Source: Candidatus Amesbacteria bacterium GW2011_GWA1_47_20
GTDB taxonomy: Bacteria > Patescibacteriota > Microgenomatia > CAZETR01 > Amesbacteraceae
DNA: 32,083 bases
Direction of reading: 5' to 3'
Assembly: GCA_001002405.1 (NCBI GenBank)
Contig: LCOA01000003.1
Location: 1-32,083 of the forward strand
The number at the start of each line of letters is the position of its first letter. Positions within the stretch are counted from its first letter, which is position 1. Shown here piece after piece: positions 7,811-16,613 of the stretch. Both the position numbers and the translations under genes were made by a program. The notes under the pieces are model-generated. The model made no database searches. It was not told where the DNA came from and saw nothing but the letters and a program-made list of their open reading frames with translations.

Positions 7811-9623
7811 AGGCCAGTCGCTGGTGGAACTCTTGGTGGCCATGGGCTTGGCGGCTATTCTAATTCCAGCATTTATGGCCGGGGTCATGGCTAGCCGGGA
7901 AGGGTGGGCCCAACAGGAGCAGAGGCTGGCGGGGACAGCCAGTTTACGGGAGGCGGTGGAAGCGGTGCGGGCGGTGCGGAATAGAGGCTGGACGAGCTTT
8001 GCGGTAAACGGGGTGTACCATCCAGTAGTGGCAGCTGGCAATTGGCAATTGGCAATTGGCAGTGAAGTGTTGGGAGATTTGACCCGGAGTGTAGTGATTT
8101 CAGACTATGTGCGTGGTGGCCAAGTAGATCCGTCGACAAAAAATGTCGTGGTGACGGTGAGCTGGTCTAGTCCATTGGCTAACAGTGTGGCTAGTGCTTT
8201 GGTAATGACTCGGTATTTGGACAATTTGGTGTACACGGAAACAACTGAAGCCCAATTTAATGCTGGTGTAAAATCCGCAACATTTGTTACAAACACAGCG
8301 GGGGGTGAGGTAGTGTTGGGAGCGGGTGGACAGGGAGACTGGTGCAATCCCAACTTGTCTATCGCGGCTCTGGATTTGCCTAAAAGCGGAGTGGCTAATG
8401 CGCTGACGGCCATTGAAGGCCGGGCGTTTGCGGGAACAGGGGAAAATGCCTCCGGAGTATCTTTTGCTAATGTGACTATTTCCAATGCTAACCCACCGGT
8501 GGCAGCTATCGCCGGGACTTTTGACGGGTTCAAAACAAACGGGGTATTTGGAGAGGCTGACTATGCATATTTGGCCACGGATTCAAATTCCAAGGAGATA
8601 GAAATCATAAACCTGACAACCAATCCGTATTCGGAGGCGGGGTATTTTAACGCTCCGGGTAACGGATCCGGAGACAGCGTGTGGGTGGCAGGAAATGTGG
8701 GATATATGACGGACGGGGCCAAGCTTTATACTTTTGACTTGTCCAGTAAGTCCGGATCTCGGGCCCAATTGGGAGTGGTGAATTTGGCGGATGAGGGCCG
8801 ACGAGTAGTGGTGTCCGGAACGTATGCCTATGTGGCGACGGAAGACACTTCTGGCCAGCTGCAGATTGTGGACGTGAGCAATCCGGCCGCGATGACGGTG
8901 GTGGGGCAAGCGGGTCTGGCCGGAGGAGGGGAGGCCACGGACGTGTATATCAACGCTTCGGCTTCGCGGGCGTATGTGACGGCGGGTAAATTATTTATAG
9001 TGGATATTTCTACAAAAACCGGTAGCCGGCCGACGGTGGGCAGCTACAATACGTCTGGCATGATGCCTAAAGGAGTGATAGGAGTGAGTGGGAATAAATT
9101 GATAGTAGTGGGTAGCGGGGGGGAGGAATATCAAGTGGTGGATGTAACGACAGAAGGCAGTCCCAGTCGATGCGGAGGGTTGAACGTGGACACGGGGGTT
9201 AATGGAGTGGCGTCGGTGATGGAACAGGACGGAGATGCGTATTCGTACATTATTACTGGGGACGCGGGGGCGGAGTTTAGGACGATTGCCGGCGGGCCCG
9301 GGGGCAGATATTCATCTTCCGGGACGTTTGAGTCGGCGGCCCTGGACCCGGGGTACTCCACGTCTTATAACCGCATAAGTTTTACGGGGGCGACTCCGTC
9401 AGAGACAACGCTTACCGCACAGACGGCGGTCTCGGTAGATTGTCAAAGTTATACATTTGTGGGACCGGATGGAACCAGTGGAACATTTTACTCGGTGACG
9501 GGAGGAAGTTTGCCTTTGGGGTACAACACTGGGCGGTGCTTTAAATATAAGTTGTATTTAACAACTACCGATGCGGGGACGACCCCGGTGTTTTATGATT
9601 TAACTGTGAATTATTCACCATGA
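7779..9623 (+). CDS. Minor pilin-like N-terminus fused to LVIVD-type beta-propeller and C-terminal beta domain
   Basis: KGQSLVELLVAMGLAAILIPAFMAGV prepilin segment; repeats such as YAYLATDSNSKEIEIINL, GTYAYVATEDTSGQLQIVDVSNP, ASRAYVTAGKLFIVDIS, NKLIVVGSGGEEYQVVDV. Confidence 0.8.
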   Translation: MSMAWLPKLTKGQSLVELLVAMGLAAILIPAFMAGVMASREGWAQQEQRLAGTASLREAVEAVRAVRNRGWTSFAVNGVYHPVVAAGNWQLAIGSEVLGDLTRSVVISDYVRGGQVDPSTKNVVVTVSWSSPLANSVASALVMTRYLDNLVYTETTEAQFNAGVKSATFVTNTAGGEVVLGAGGQGDWCNPNLSIAALDLPKSGVANALTAIEGRAFAGTGENASGVSFANVTISNANPPVAAIAGTFDGFKTNGVFGEADYAYLATDSNSKEIEIINLTTNPYSEAGYFNAPGNGSGDSVWVAGNVGYMTDGAKLYTFDLSSKSGSRAQLGVVNLADEGRRVVVSGTYAYVATEDTSGQLQIVDVSNPAAMTVVGQAGLAGGGEATDVYINASASRAYVTAGKLFIVDISTKTGSRPTVGSYNTSGMMPKGVIGVSGNKLIVVGSGGEEYQVVDVTTEGSPSRCGGLNVDTGVNGVASVMEQDGDAYSYIITGDAGAEFRTIAGGPGGRYSSSGTFESAALDPGYSTSYNRISFTGATPSETTLTAQTAVSVDCQSYTFVGPDGTSGTFYSVTGGSLPLGYNTGRCFKYKLYLTTTDAGTTPVFYDLTVNYSP

Positions 9624-9994
9624 AGAAAGCCTTTACTTTGATTGAACTATTGATATATATGGGTTTAGTGGGGTTGTTTTTGGTGGTGTTGACTAATATG
9701 CTGGCGACGATTTTGGAGACTCAAGAAGAATCGGCTGCAGCGTCTCTGGTAGACATTGACGGGCGATACATTTTGTCCAGAATCGCCTATGATGCAAACA
9801 TCATGGTTTTGACTCCCCAAGCCTACTCGCTCGTGGAGGGCAACTTGTTGGCAGGTGGAGTGAGATTAAATAGTTACGACAGTGTAATTAGTGAGTGGAG
9901 TGTGACCAGAGTGGATGATACAGCTAGAGTTAGTTTTACGGTGGCGTCGGGGGATCGGAGCCGAGCTTTTTCCACGGCGGTGGGACTAAGATGA
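9620..9994 (+). CDS. Prepilin-like protein
   Basis: MKKAFTLIELLIYMGLVGLFLVVLTNML; ATGA overlap with upstream gene. Confidence 0.82.
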   Translation: MKKAFTLIELLIYMGLVGLFLVVLTNMLATILETQEESAAASLVDIDGRYILSRIAYDANIMVLTPQAYSLVEGNLLAGGVRLNSYDSVISEWSVTRVDDTARVSFTVASGDRSRAFSTAVGLR

Positions 9995-10371
9995 CCCTTC
10001 GACTTCGCTCAGGGCAAACATTAGTAGTGCTTTTGGTATTTGTGGCTATGGCCATGGCAGTGGTATCGGCGGCGGTGGCGGTGGTAATTTCCAATACCCA
10101 AAGCGGAAGCCGGTATGAGCTGGGCCAGATGGCCTTGGGACTGGCGGAATCCGGGGCAGAGGAAGCCTTGTTGTTGCTCTTGCGGGATCCTAGTTTTGCC
10201 GGTGAGACATTGACAACGGTTGATGGGACGGCCACAATTAGTGTGACTGGGTCTGATCCAAAAACTATAAACTCTGTCGCAACCGTGGAGGGGGCCACCC
10301 GAAAGATTCAGGTGGTGGCGGATTATACGGTGGGAGTTTTGGAAGTTCAGACCTGGAGGGAGATTGAATGA
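9991..10371 (+). CDS. PilX-like pilus assembly protein
   Basis: GQTLVVLLVFVAMAMAVVSAAVAVVISNTQSG...LALGLAESGAEEALL-type arrangement. Confidence 0.65.
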   Translation: MTLRLRSGQTLVVLLVFVAMAMAVVSAAVAVVISNTQSGSRYELGQMALGLAESGAEEALLLLLRDPSFAGETLTTVDGTATISVTGSDPKTINSVATVEGATRKIQVVADYTVGVLEVQTWREIE

Positions 10372-11378
10372 AGAAAACAATACCGACTATAGTCAGTGTG
10401 TCTAGAGGGGGGCTGTCGGTGTGTGGCGCACAGATCAACGGATTGCTTAAGATGCCATTTGGGGTGGAGATGGTCAAGGACCTAAATGTGGTGGGGCTGG
10501 CGGAATTGACGGCGCAAATAAAGAAATTTGTGGAAACGAACAAAATTTCGGTATCTGATTTGGTAGTAGTTCTGGATGCGGAAACATACTTCGAGAGGCA
10601 GTTGACGGGAGGCACAGACGAGAAGATGGCGGAGGAAGTGCAGGAATTTGTGGACAGCGTACCCTTGGCTAGCTTGAGCTCCAAAGTGTTTAAGGCGAAC
10701 GGTAAATATCATGTGGTGGTAATTAACCGCAGACTATATGAATCGGTGCGGACGGCTTTTGAATCTCTGGGTTTCGTGGTTAAGGCAGTGGTGCCGGAAT
10801 TGGTGTTGGGAGTGGTGGGAGTTGGGTCTACATTTGATACCAATGCCTGCCGGTTGATCTTGAAGAAGATGGGGTACGTGATGGAAAACAGTTTTGTGGG
10901 AGTAACTCATGTGCACACAGATGACGAAAGTTGGGTAAATAAGAATCAGAAAACTGCCACTATTATGGCGGTTGGGGCGATTATGGTGGCGGTTTTGGGG
11001 GTGGGGTTGGTGGCATGGCAGACAATTTCTGCCCGGCAAGCGGCGGTTGCCCGGGCCAAAGCCAGACAGACCCGTGTGGTGCAGATTTCGCCTAGTCCAA
11101 CTCCTACTCCAGCTACTGTTGTTTTGACGATGCGGGTAGTCAACGCCACCGGGGTGGCCGGCGAGGCTCAAAAAGTGCGGGATGATTTGGTCCGATTGGG
11201 ATTTGCCAACATTGAAACGGCGACGGGAGCAAAGACCGATAAAACCTTGACGGTATTTTCCCCGCGGGTGAGCCAGGCGGACAGACAGAAGGTATTGGCT
11301 GTCGTGGGGGGAACGTCCCGAGAGAATACCCAAAGCCAATTTGACGTTTTGATCACCTTGGGACAAGTTACCCCTTGA
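10368..11378 (+). CDS. Divergent pilus-associated protein with central TM and C-terminal LytR_C-like domain
   Basis: N-terminal PilM-like pattern (weak), TM IMAVGAIMVAVLGVGLVAW, then MRVVNATGVAGEAQKVRDDLVRLGFANIE...FDVLITLG. Confidence 0.55.
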   Translation: MKKTIPTIVSVSRGGLSVCGAQINGLLKMPFGVEMVKDLNVVGLAELTAQIKKFVETNKISVSDLVVVLDAETYFERQLTGGTDEKMAEEVQEFVDSVPLASLSSKVFKANGKYHVVVINRRLYESVRTAFESLGFVVKAVVPELVLGVVGVGSTFDTNACRLILKKMGYVMENSFVGVTHVHTDDESWVNKNQKTATIMAVGAIMVAVLGVGLVAWQTISARQAAVARAKARQTRVVQISPSPTPTPATVVLTMRVVNATGVAGEAQKVRDDLVRLGFANIETATGAKTDKTLTVFSPRVSQADRQKVLAVVGGTSRENTQSQFDVLITLGQVTP

Positions 11379-11411
11379 CAAGGGTTATTAAGCAGGTCTT
11401 TAATTAAATTG

Positions 11412-11855
11412 ATGAGGAAGGCTTTTACGCTGATCGAACTGCTGGTAGTGATTGGGGTGTTGTCCGTACTTTTGGTAATTACACTGGTGGCTATTAATCC
11501 AGCTCGGCAGTTTTCATTGGCCAACAATACGAAGCGGCAGAGCGATGTGAACTCGATTCTGAACGCAGTCCATCAATATGCGGCTGATAACAAAGGAAGA
11601 TTGCCAGCTGGGATCACAGATGTGGTACAGGCTATTTCTACCGGAGCAGCAGATGTGTGCTCAGATTTAGTAACTGACTATTTGGCTGCGCTGCCTGTAG
11701 ACCCATTGACCAACAACGGAGCTTCGATAACCGATTGTGCAGCGGTAGGTGGGTATACTACTGGATATACGGTGGTCAAAAGCGCGACCAATAATCGGGT
11801 GACGGTGGCAGCTCCTGACGCAGAATTAAGCCAAGTGATATCGGTGATGCGCTAA
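11412..11855 (+). CDS. Type IV prepilin / pseudopilin (GspG-like)
   Basis: MRKAFTLIELLVVIGVLSVLLVITLVAINPARQFSLANNTKRQSDVNSILNAVHQY. Confidence 0.9.
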   Translation: MRKAFTLIELLVVIGVLSVLLVITLVAINPARQFSLANNTKRQSDVNSILNAVHQYAADNKGRLPAGITDVVQAISTGAADVCSDLVTDYLAALPVDPLTNNGASITDCAAVGGYTTGYTVVKSATNNRVTVAAPDAELSQVISVMR

Positions 11856-11876
11856 AGCCCCTGGTATAATAGACAT

Positions 11877-12278
11877 ATGCAGGATTGTATTTTTTGTAAG
11901 GTTGTGGCGGGGGAGGTACCGGCAGAAAAGGTGTGGGAAGATGAAAAATACTTGGCGATTTTGGATATCAACCCATATCGTGAAGGGCAAACATTAGTGA
12001 TGCCGAAGGCCCATTGGGACTCGTATGTGTTTGATATGCCGGAGGGGGAAATGGCGGGTTTGTATTTGGCAGCTAGAAAAGTGGCTAAAACGTTGGACAA
12101 GACATTGGGGACGCTGCGGACTTGTCAGCTGATGGAGGGTTTGGGGGTAAATCATGCCCATATAAAGTTGTATCCTACCCGTCCAAACGAGATGCAGGAG
12201 GGGTTGGTACCACTAGGGAGGAAAGCAGAGACGTTAAAGTTAGTGGAAATTGCTAAAAAAATAAGAGGGGAGGGGTGA
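11877..12278 (+). CDS. HIT family hydrolase
   Basis: MQDCIFCKVVAGEVPAEKVWEDEKYLAILDINPYREGQTLVMPKAHWDS...; C-terminal HAHIKLYP. Confidence 0.92.
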   Translation: MQDCIFCKVVAGEVPAEKVWEDEKYLAILDINPYREGQTLVMPKAHWDSYVFDMPEGEMAGLYLAARKVAKTLDKTLGTLRTCQLMEGLGVNHAHIKLYPTRPNEMQEGLVPLGRKAETLKLVEIAKKIRGEG

Positions 12279-12287
12279 AACAAATTT

Positions 12288-12482
12288 ATGCCTACAGTGG
12301 TACGCAGAAAACCTGGCCAATCCGATGACAAGTTGATTGCTGACTTTAGAAAGAAAGTTTTGGCAGACGAAGTGTTGTTGGAGCTAAAGAAACGGGAGTT
12401 TTACAAGAAACCCTCACTGGTCAAACAGGAAAAAATCAAAGAGAGGAGGGCCAACCGGTATGTCAAACGCAGATCGTATTAA
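12288..12482 (+). CDS. rpsU: Ribosomal protein bS21
   Basis: MPTVVRRKPGQSDDKLIADFRKKVLADEVLLELKKREFYKKPSLVKQEKIKERRAN. Confidence 0.88.
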   Translation: MPTVVRRKPGQSDDKLIADFRKKVLADEVLLELKKREFYKKPSLVKQEKIKERRANRYVKRRSY

Positions 12483-12891
12483 GGCTGATTTAACAGTAGC
12501 CATGAAATCAGGAGATGCCCTGAAGGTGTCTGTTTTGCGAATGCTGATCAGCGCCTTGGGATACAAACAGATAGATGTACAGCGCGACTTGACGGACGAG
12601 GACGTAGTGGTGGTGGTGCAAAATGAGGCCAAGAAACGCCGGGAGGCCATCGAATCGTTTGAGAAAGCCGGACGAGTGGAATCGGCGACCAAGGAGAAAC
12701 GGGAGCTGGAAATTTTACAAGCATATATGCCAAAACTTATGAGCGAGGAAGAAGTTCTGGCTGAACTGTCCAAGATGGATTTGCCTAAAGATTTTGGGCA
12801 AGCAATGAGAGTTGCCGCCCCATTGTTTAAAGGAAAAGCAGACGGAAGTTTAGTAGCTAGGCTAGTCAATGAAAAAATTAGCCAATCCTAG
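12460..12891 (+). CDS. yqeY: GatB/YqeY domain protein
   Basis: MSNADRIKADLTVAMKSGDALKVSVLRMLISALGYKQID...LQAYMPKLMSEEEV. Confidence 0.9.
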   Translation: MSNADRIKADLTVAMKSGDALKVSVLRMLISALGYKQIDVQRDLTDEDVVVVVQNEAKKRREAIESFEKAGRVESATKEKRELEILQAYMPKLMSEEEVLAELSKMDLPKDFGQAMRVAAPLFKGKADGSLVARLVNEKISQS

Positions 12892-13153
12892 TGTCGTAGA
12901 GAAAACAGTTAGGGAGCACGGAATAATGGGGAAATACGAAGTTGGAGTGTACCAGGCAAGTGAAGATGAGGTGAAGAAATTGTGGGATGGCCAGCCGCAC
13001 AATGTACTGTCGTTTCCACTGGAACTGGATAAAACATACCCTGACGGGGTGATTCGCTTGGGGGATATTGTGGTGTGCAAGACAGACATAGAACGGTTTG
13101 AATCTTTGGTCGAACACGCCTGCCTGCATCTCCTGGGCATTCACCACAACTAA
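12869..13153 (+). CDS. ybeY: YbeY-like endoribonuclease (reduced)
   Basis: NVLSFPLE...LGDIVVCKTDIE...LVEHACLHLLGIHHN, variant of the YbeY HGxLHLxGYDH motif. Confidence 0.78.
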   Translation: MKKLANPSVVEKTVREHGIMGKYEVGVYQASEDEVKKLWDGQPHNVLSFPLELDKTYPDGVIRLGDIVVCKTDIERFESLVEHACLHLLGIHHN

Positions 13154-13239
13154 TTTACAACAGCTTACGCTATATGCAATAAGGCACGAAGACCTTATTC
13201 ATATATACCTTCGGGCCTATAGCGGAGAGTGTCGTAAAT
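13153..13239. repeat. 87-bp imperfect palindromic element, copy C (inverted relative to A)
   Basis: Reverse complement ATTTACGAC...GCTATAGGCCCGAAGGTATATATGAATAAGGTCTTCGTGCCTTATTGCATATAGCGTAAG...GTAAAT; differs from copy A mainly in the outer flanks. Confidence 0.88.
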
Positions 13240-13276
13240 TTTGGGGTAGAGTGGAGATGATAGAATAATTGTAGAT

Positions 13277-14398
13277 ATGCCGGGAGATGAAGTGCGCCCA
13301 GAGAGTATTTGGGAAAAGTTGGGCATTAATCCTAGGAGTTCGAGAGGGAGGTTTTTAGTGTGGGCTCCTGCAGCGTTGGTTGGTTTGGCACTGGAAGTAA
13401 GGGAGTTAAGTAAGGCCATCATGAGGGGGGAGGCGTTAGTGCCTGAGGTGGAGGTTACAGAAAGGATGGAGGAAAATGTGGCGGTTGAGGGAGCCAATTT
13501 GCTGGAGGTTTTAGGTCAAAAGTGGAGTATTGGGATTAACAAGCAGGCATTGTTAGAAATGGCCCTGAAAGTGTCGGAAATCGAGGGAGGGCCAGCATTG
13601 GCCGGTAAGGTGGGGAAGTGGCTGGAACAAAATAAATGGAGAGTTTTCATTTCTCCCCTTCAAGGGGGGCTCATTTCTTCTATTTTTGGTTACCCGTACT
13701 TGGACGTAGGTTCTCTGGAGGCGAATGAGATGATAGTTGTTAAAGCGAGGGAGAAGGTGATGGGTGAAGCTTTAGAAGTACCAGAGTCGTTGATTGATGG
13801 TAAGTCGGGGTACGTTCTGGCAAGATATGGAGTTTTTTTCCATCCTGTAGATACCGTGGATGATGTACCGGCGGTAATGATTAATGCTGGAGTAGTATGG
13901 TTTGCGTTTCTCCAGAAGTGCTTAGATGGAAAAGTTGGAGAGTTCCCCGCAGTGTTGCTTTCAGAGACGGGCCATTTATTAAAATGGGGTGAAGACACCT
14001 TGGCTCATGAGTTATGGCATATGGTGCGGTGGATAAACAACCCTGAAAGAGAGGACTATTTAGCCTCTGATGGAGCTGGTGGGTATAAAGTTATGCCGGT
14101 AAAGGAGAGAGATTTGGTGGAAGATGCCGGATGGGAATATGCAGAGTCGACAGCAGCTGCCTTTCTGGGGGCCCTGACTGGAAAAGCGGCTAGTCGTGGT
14201 GATGGAAACAACTTGAAGCGGTTGGCGAGGGGAATAGCGACTTTTCTTGTTTCCAAGCAACTACTTGATCCAGTTCATGAACCATACGCGAGGACAGGTC
14301 ATCCTGAAAGAGAAAGAAGTAGGGTTGAGGACGCTTTTGCGAAAGATCTACACGCCAAGGAGTTGTTTTCAAATGTGTTCACTTTTAGGAGAGTTTGA
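13277..14398 (+). CDS. Putative zincin-type metallopeptidase-like protein, unknown family
   Basis: 373-aa ORF with HELWH (HExxH) in DTLAHELWHMVRW, followed by EDAGWEYAESTAAAF; TAGAAT upstream of ATG. Confidence 0.6.
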   Translation: MPGDEVRPESIWEKLGINPRSSRGRFLVWAPAALVGLALEVRELSKAIMRGEALVPEVEVTERMEENVAVEGANLLEVLGQKWSIGINKQALLEMALKVSEIEGGPALAGKVGKWLEQNKWRVFISPLQGGLISSIFGYPYLDVGSLEANEMIVVKAREKVMGEALEVPESLIDGKSGYVLARYGVFFHPVDTVDDVPAVMINAGVVWFAFLQKCLDGKVGEFPAVLLSETGHLLKWGEDTLAHELWHMVRWINNPEREDYLASDGAGGYKVMPVKERDLVEDAGWEYAESTAAAFLGALTGKAASRGDGNNLKRLARGIATFLVSKQLLDPVHEPYARTGHPERERSRVEDAFAKDLHAKELFSNVFTFRRV

Positions 14399-14460
14399 TT
14401 TTGGTTGAACAGATAATTTATACAGTTGATTTGTGAAAAGGACAGCGTAAACTCATTAGT

Positions 14461-15825
14461 GTGTCGCAGACGTTGTATTTGAAGTACCGGCCGCAAAAAA
14501 TTTCCGAACTGGATTTGGTATCGGCCAGAGAGATGCTGGAAAAAGTGTTAAAGGGCAAGAGCTTGCCTCACGCGTGGCTGTTTTCGGGACCGAGGGGGAC
14601 AGGGAAGACGTCGGCGGCGCGGATTCTGGCTAAGGAGGTCAACGGCAATGACAAAGACTTAAATTTAGAGATTGAAGTGGGAACGTGTACGGACGTAATT
14701 GAGATTGATGCGGCTTCAAATCGGGGCATTGATGAGATCCGGGAGTTGCGCGACAAAATTAAACTGGCGCCTATGCGAGCCAAGTACAAGGTATACATCG
14801 TAGACGAAGTACATATGTTGACTACGGAAGCGGCTAACGCACTTCTCAAGACCTTGGAAGAGCCGCCAGCGCACGCTATCTTCGTGCTGTGCACGACAGA
14901 CCCAGAAAAGCTGCCGGAAACGGTAATTTCCCGGTGCACCCGGGTGCAGTTTAAGCGGCCGACAATTGCCGAAATTGTGGCGAAATTAAAGATTGTGGCG
15001 AAGGGAGAGCAGGAGAGTATAAGAGTAGAAGAGCTGGAGATGATTGCCAAGGCGGCCAGAGGAAGTTTTCGGGATGCGATTAAAATTTTGGAACAAGTGA
15101 TACTATCTGACAAACCAGTGAAAGAGGTGCTGGGGTTGTTGGAATTTGCCGAACCCAGGACACTAATTGAACTGATTAAGACAAATGAAACGAAGAAGGC
15201 GTTGGAATTTATAAATAATTTTGTGGCGGAGGGGGTGGCCCCAAGAGAATTTATTGAAAGAGCAGTAGAGGAGCTGCGGGAGCAATTGCTGGAAACTATG
15301 GACAAGTCCCTGCTGCCGCTGATTGAAGGGCTGGAAAGGGCCTACGAGAGGACAAAAACAAGTGCAGTGCCGCAGTTGCCCCTGGAAATATTTGTGATAG
15401 AAAATTCTAAGCACGAAACTCTAAATCCGAAACAAGAGGATCCGAAACCAGTAAAGCATGGCTCAGGGAAAGGAAAATTTAAGCTGGAGGATGTGCAGGT
15501 GAGATGGGCGGATGTATTAAAGACGGTTAGGCCCCATAACCACTCTGTGGAGGCTTTGCTGCGATCTACGCGGCCGACTGATTATGATGGGGATACGCTG
15601 ACGCTGGAGGTATTTTATAAATTTCATAAAGATAAATTGGAAACAGATAAATGCCGGCAGATTGTGGGGCTGGCAGTGGGAGAGGTGTTTGGAACAGATC
15701 CGGCGAGATTGATTTTGCAGTTGGGACAGAGACTGCAGCCGGCGAAGGAGGAAGTGGTGGCAGACAGCGTGGATGAAGATTTAGTGGCGGCAGCGGCGGA
15801 GATATTTAAAGTGGAAGCGGTGTAG
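14461..15825 (+). CDS. dnaX: DNA polymerase III subunit gamma/tau
   Basis: GTG start; LYLKYRPQKISEL, GPRGTGKTSAARILAKEVN, DVIEIDAASNRGIDEIRELRD, KVYIVDEVHMLTTEAANALLKTLEEPP, TVISRCTRVQF. Confidence 0.95.
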   Translation: MSQTLYLKYRPQKISELDLVSAREMLEKVLKGKSLPHAWLFSGPRGTGKTSAARILAKEVNGNDKDLNLEIEVGTCTDVIEIDAASNRGIDEIRELRDKIKLAPMRAKYKVYIVDEVHMLTTEAANALLKTLEEPPAHAIFVLCTTDPEKLPETVISRCTRVQFKRPTIAEIVAKLKIVAKGEQESIRVEELEMIAKAARGSFRDAIKILEQVILSDKPVKEVLGLLEFAEPRTLIELIKTNETKKALEFINNFVAEGVAPREFIERAVEELREQLLETMDKSLLPLIEGLERAYERTKTSAVPQLPLEIFVIENSKHETLNPKQEDPKPVKHGSGKGKFKLEDVQVRWADVLKTVRPHNHSVEALLRSTRPTDYDGDTLTLEVFYKFHKDKLETDKCRQIVGLAVGEVFGTDPARLILQLGQRLQPAKEEVVADSVDEDLVAAAAEIFKVEAV

Positions 15826-15826
15826 C

Positions 15827-16258
15827 ATGGATGTGTATTTATTAGCGCGGGCAATTGGGGTGACAGCGTTTTCGCTCATGCTGGTGCAGATTATCTTGGC
15901 TACGTGGTTTAGAAAATACATCAAATGGCACATGTGGATTGGGAAGATAGCCTTTATTTTGGCTTGGATCCACCCGGCACTTCTGGAGTTTGGCAGGGGC
16001 TTGGGAGGGTATGTGTGGTGGGGAAAGATAGGGTTGGGCTTACTGACGCTGGCAGTGGCGGCGGCGATCTTTCGCATTAAACATTGGCGGTGGATTCACA
16101 GGTTGAATTATGTAGCGCTGGTGCTGATCTATGTGCACTCGTGGAATTTGGGGTCGGACGTGCGGCGTTTCCCTATAATTCTTCTTTATTGGCTGGCCCC
16201 GGTGGTATTGGTTTTGGCGATCTGGGAAAAACTACGCCAAAAAGAGATTCCGGCTTAA
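15827..16258 (+). CDS. Ferric reductase-like transmembrane domain protein
   Basis: Several TM helices with His in positions typical of heme-binding ferric reductase-like proteins (KWHMWIGKIAFILAWIHPALLEFGRG; WRWIHRLNYVALVLIYVHSWNLG). Confidence 0.75.
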   Translation: MDVYLLARAIGVTAFSLMLVQIILATWFRKYIKWHMWIGKIAFILAWIHPALLEFGRGLGGYVWWGKIGLGLLTLAVAAAIFRIKHWRWIHRLNYVALVLIYVHSWNLGSDVRRFPIILLYWLAPVVLVLAIWEKLRQKEIPA

Positions 16259-16312
16259 CATCGCTTCTTTTTGCCTCTTGTATATAATATTATAAATTCT
16301 AGACTATAGGGT

Positions 16313-16477
16313 ATGAGTGAACGTCAACCCAGGTCCACTGACGAATTAGTGCACGATCTTTATTTGACAGGATTTTTGATGTTGGTAAATGCGATAGTTT
16401 TGGGATTGGAGATGTCTGAACTTGTAAAACCTGGGTCAGTTAAGGCTTTTTTAAGCCATTTGCTCGGGGGTGAGTGA
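16313..16477 (+). CDS. 54-aa small protein, unknown
   Basis: MSERQPRSTDELVHDLYLTGFLMLVNAIVLGLEMSELVKPGSVKAFLSHLLGGE; TATA-rich promoter-like sequence upstream. Confidence 0.45.
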   Translation: MSERQPRSTDELVHDLYLTGFLMLVNAIVLGLEMSELVKPGSVKAFLSHLLGGE

Positions 16478-16613
16478 TTTAATATGGAAAATCCTAAAGA
16501 TTTCAAGGACGACAGTTTTCATTTGGGCTGGGTGCCGGGAGCATGCATTGAGATAGCTCGGAGATGGCATTAAGCGTTGACAAGGAAGTTACTAGAGCTT
16601 AGAATAACTGCAA

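Noticed and set aside
16484-16573. 29-aa ORF MENPKDFKDDSFHLGWVPGACIEIARRWH
   Set aside because: Too short to support as coding without conservation data.
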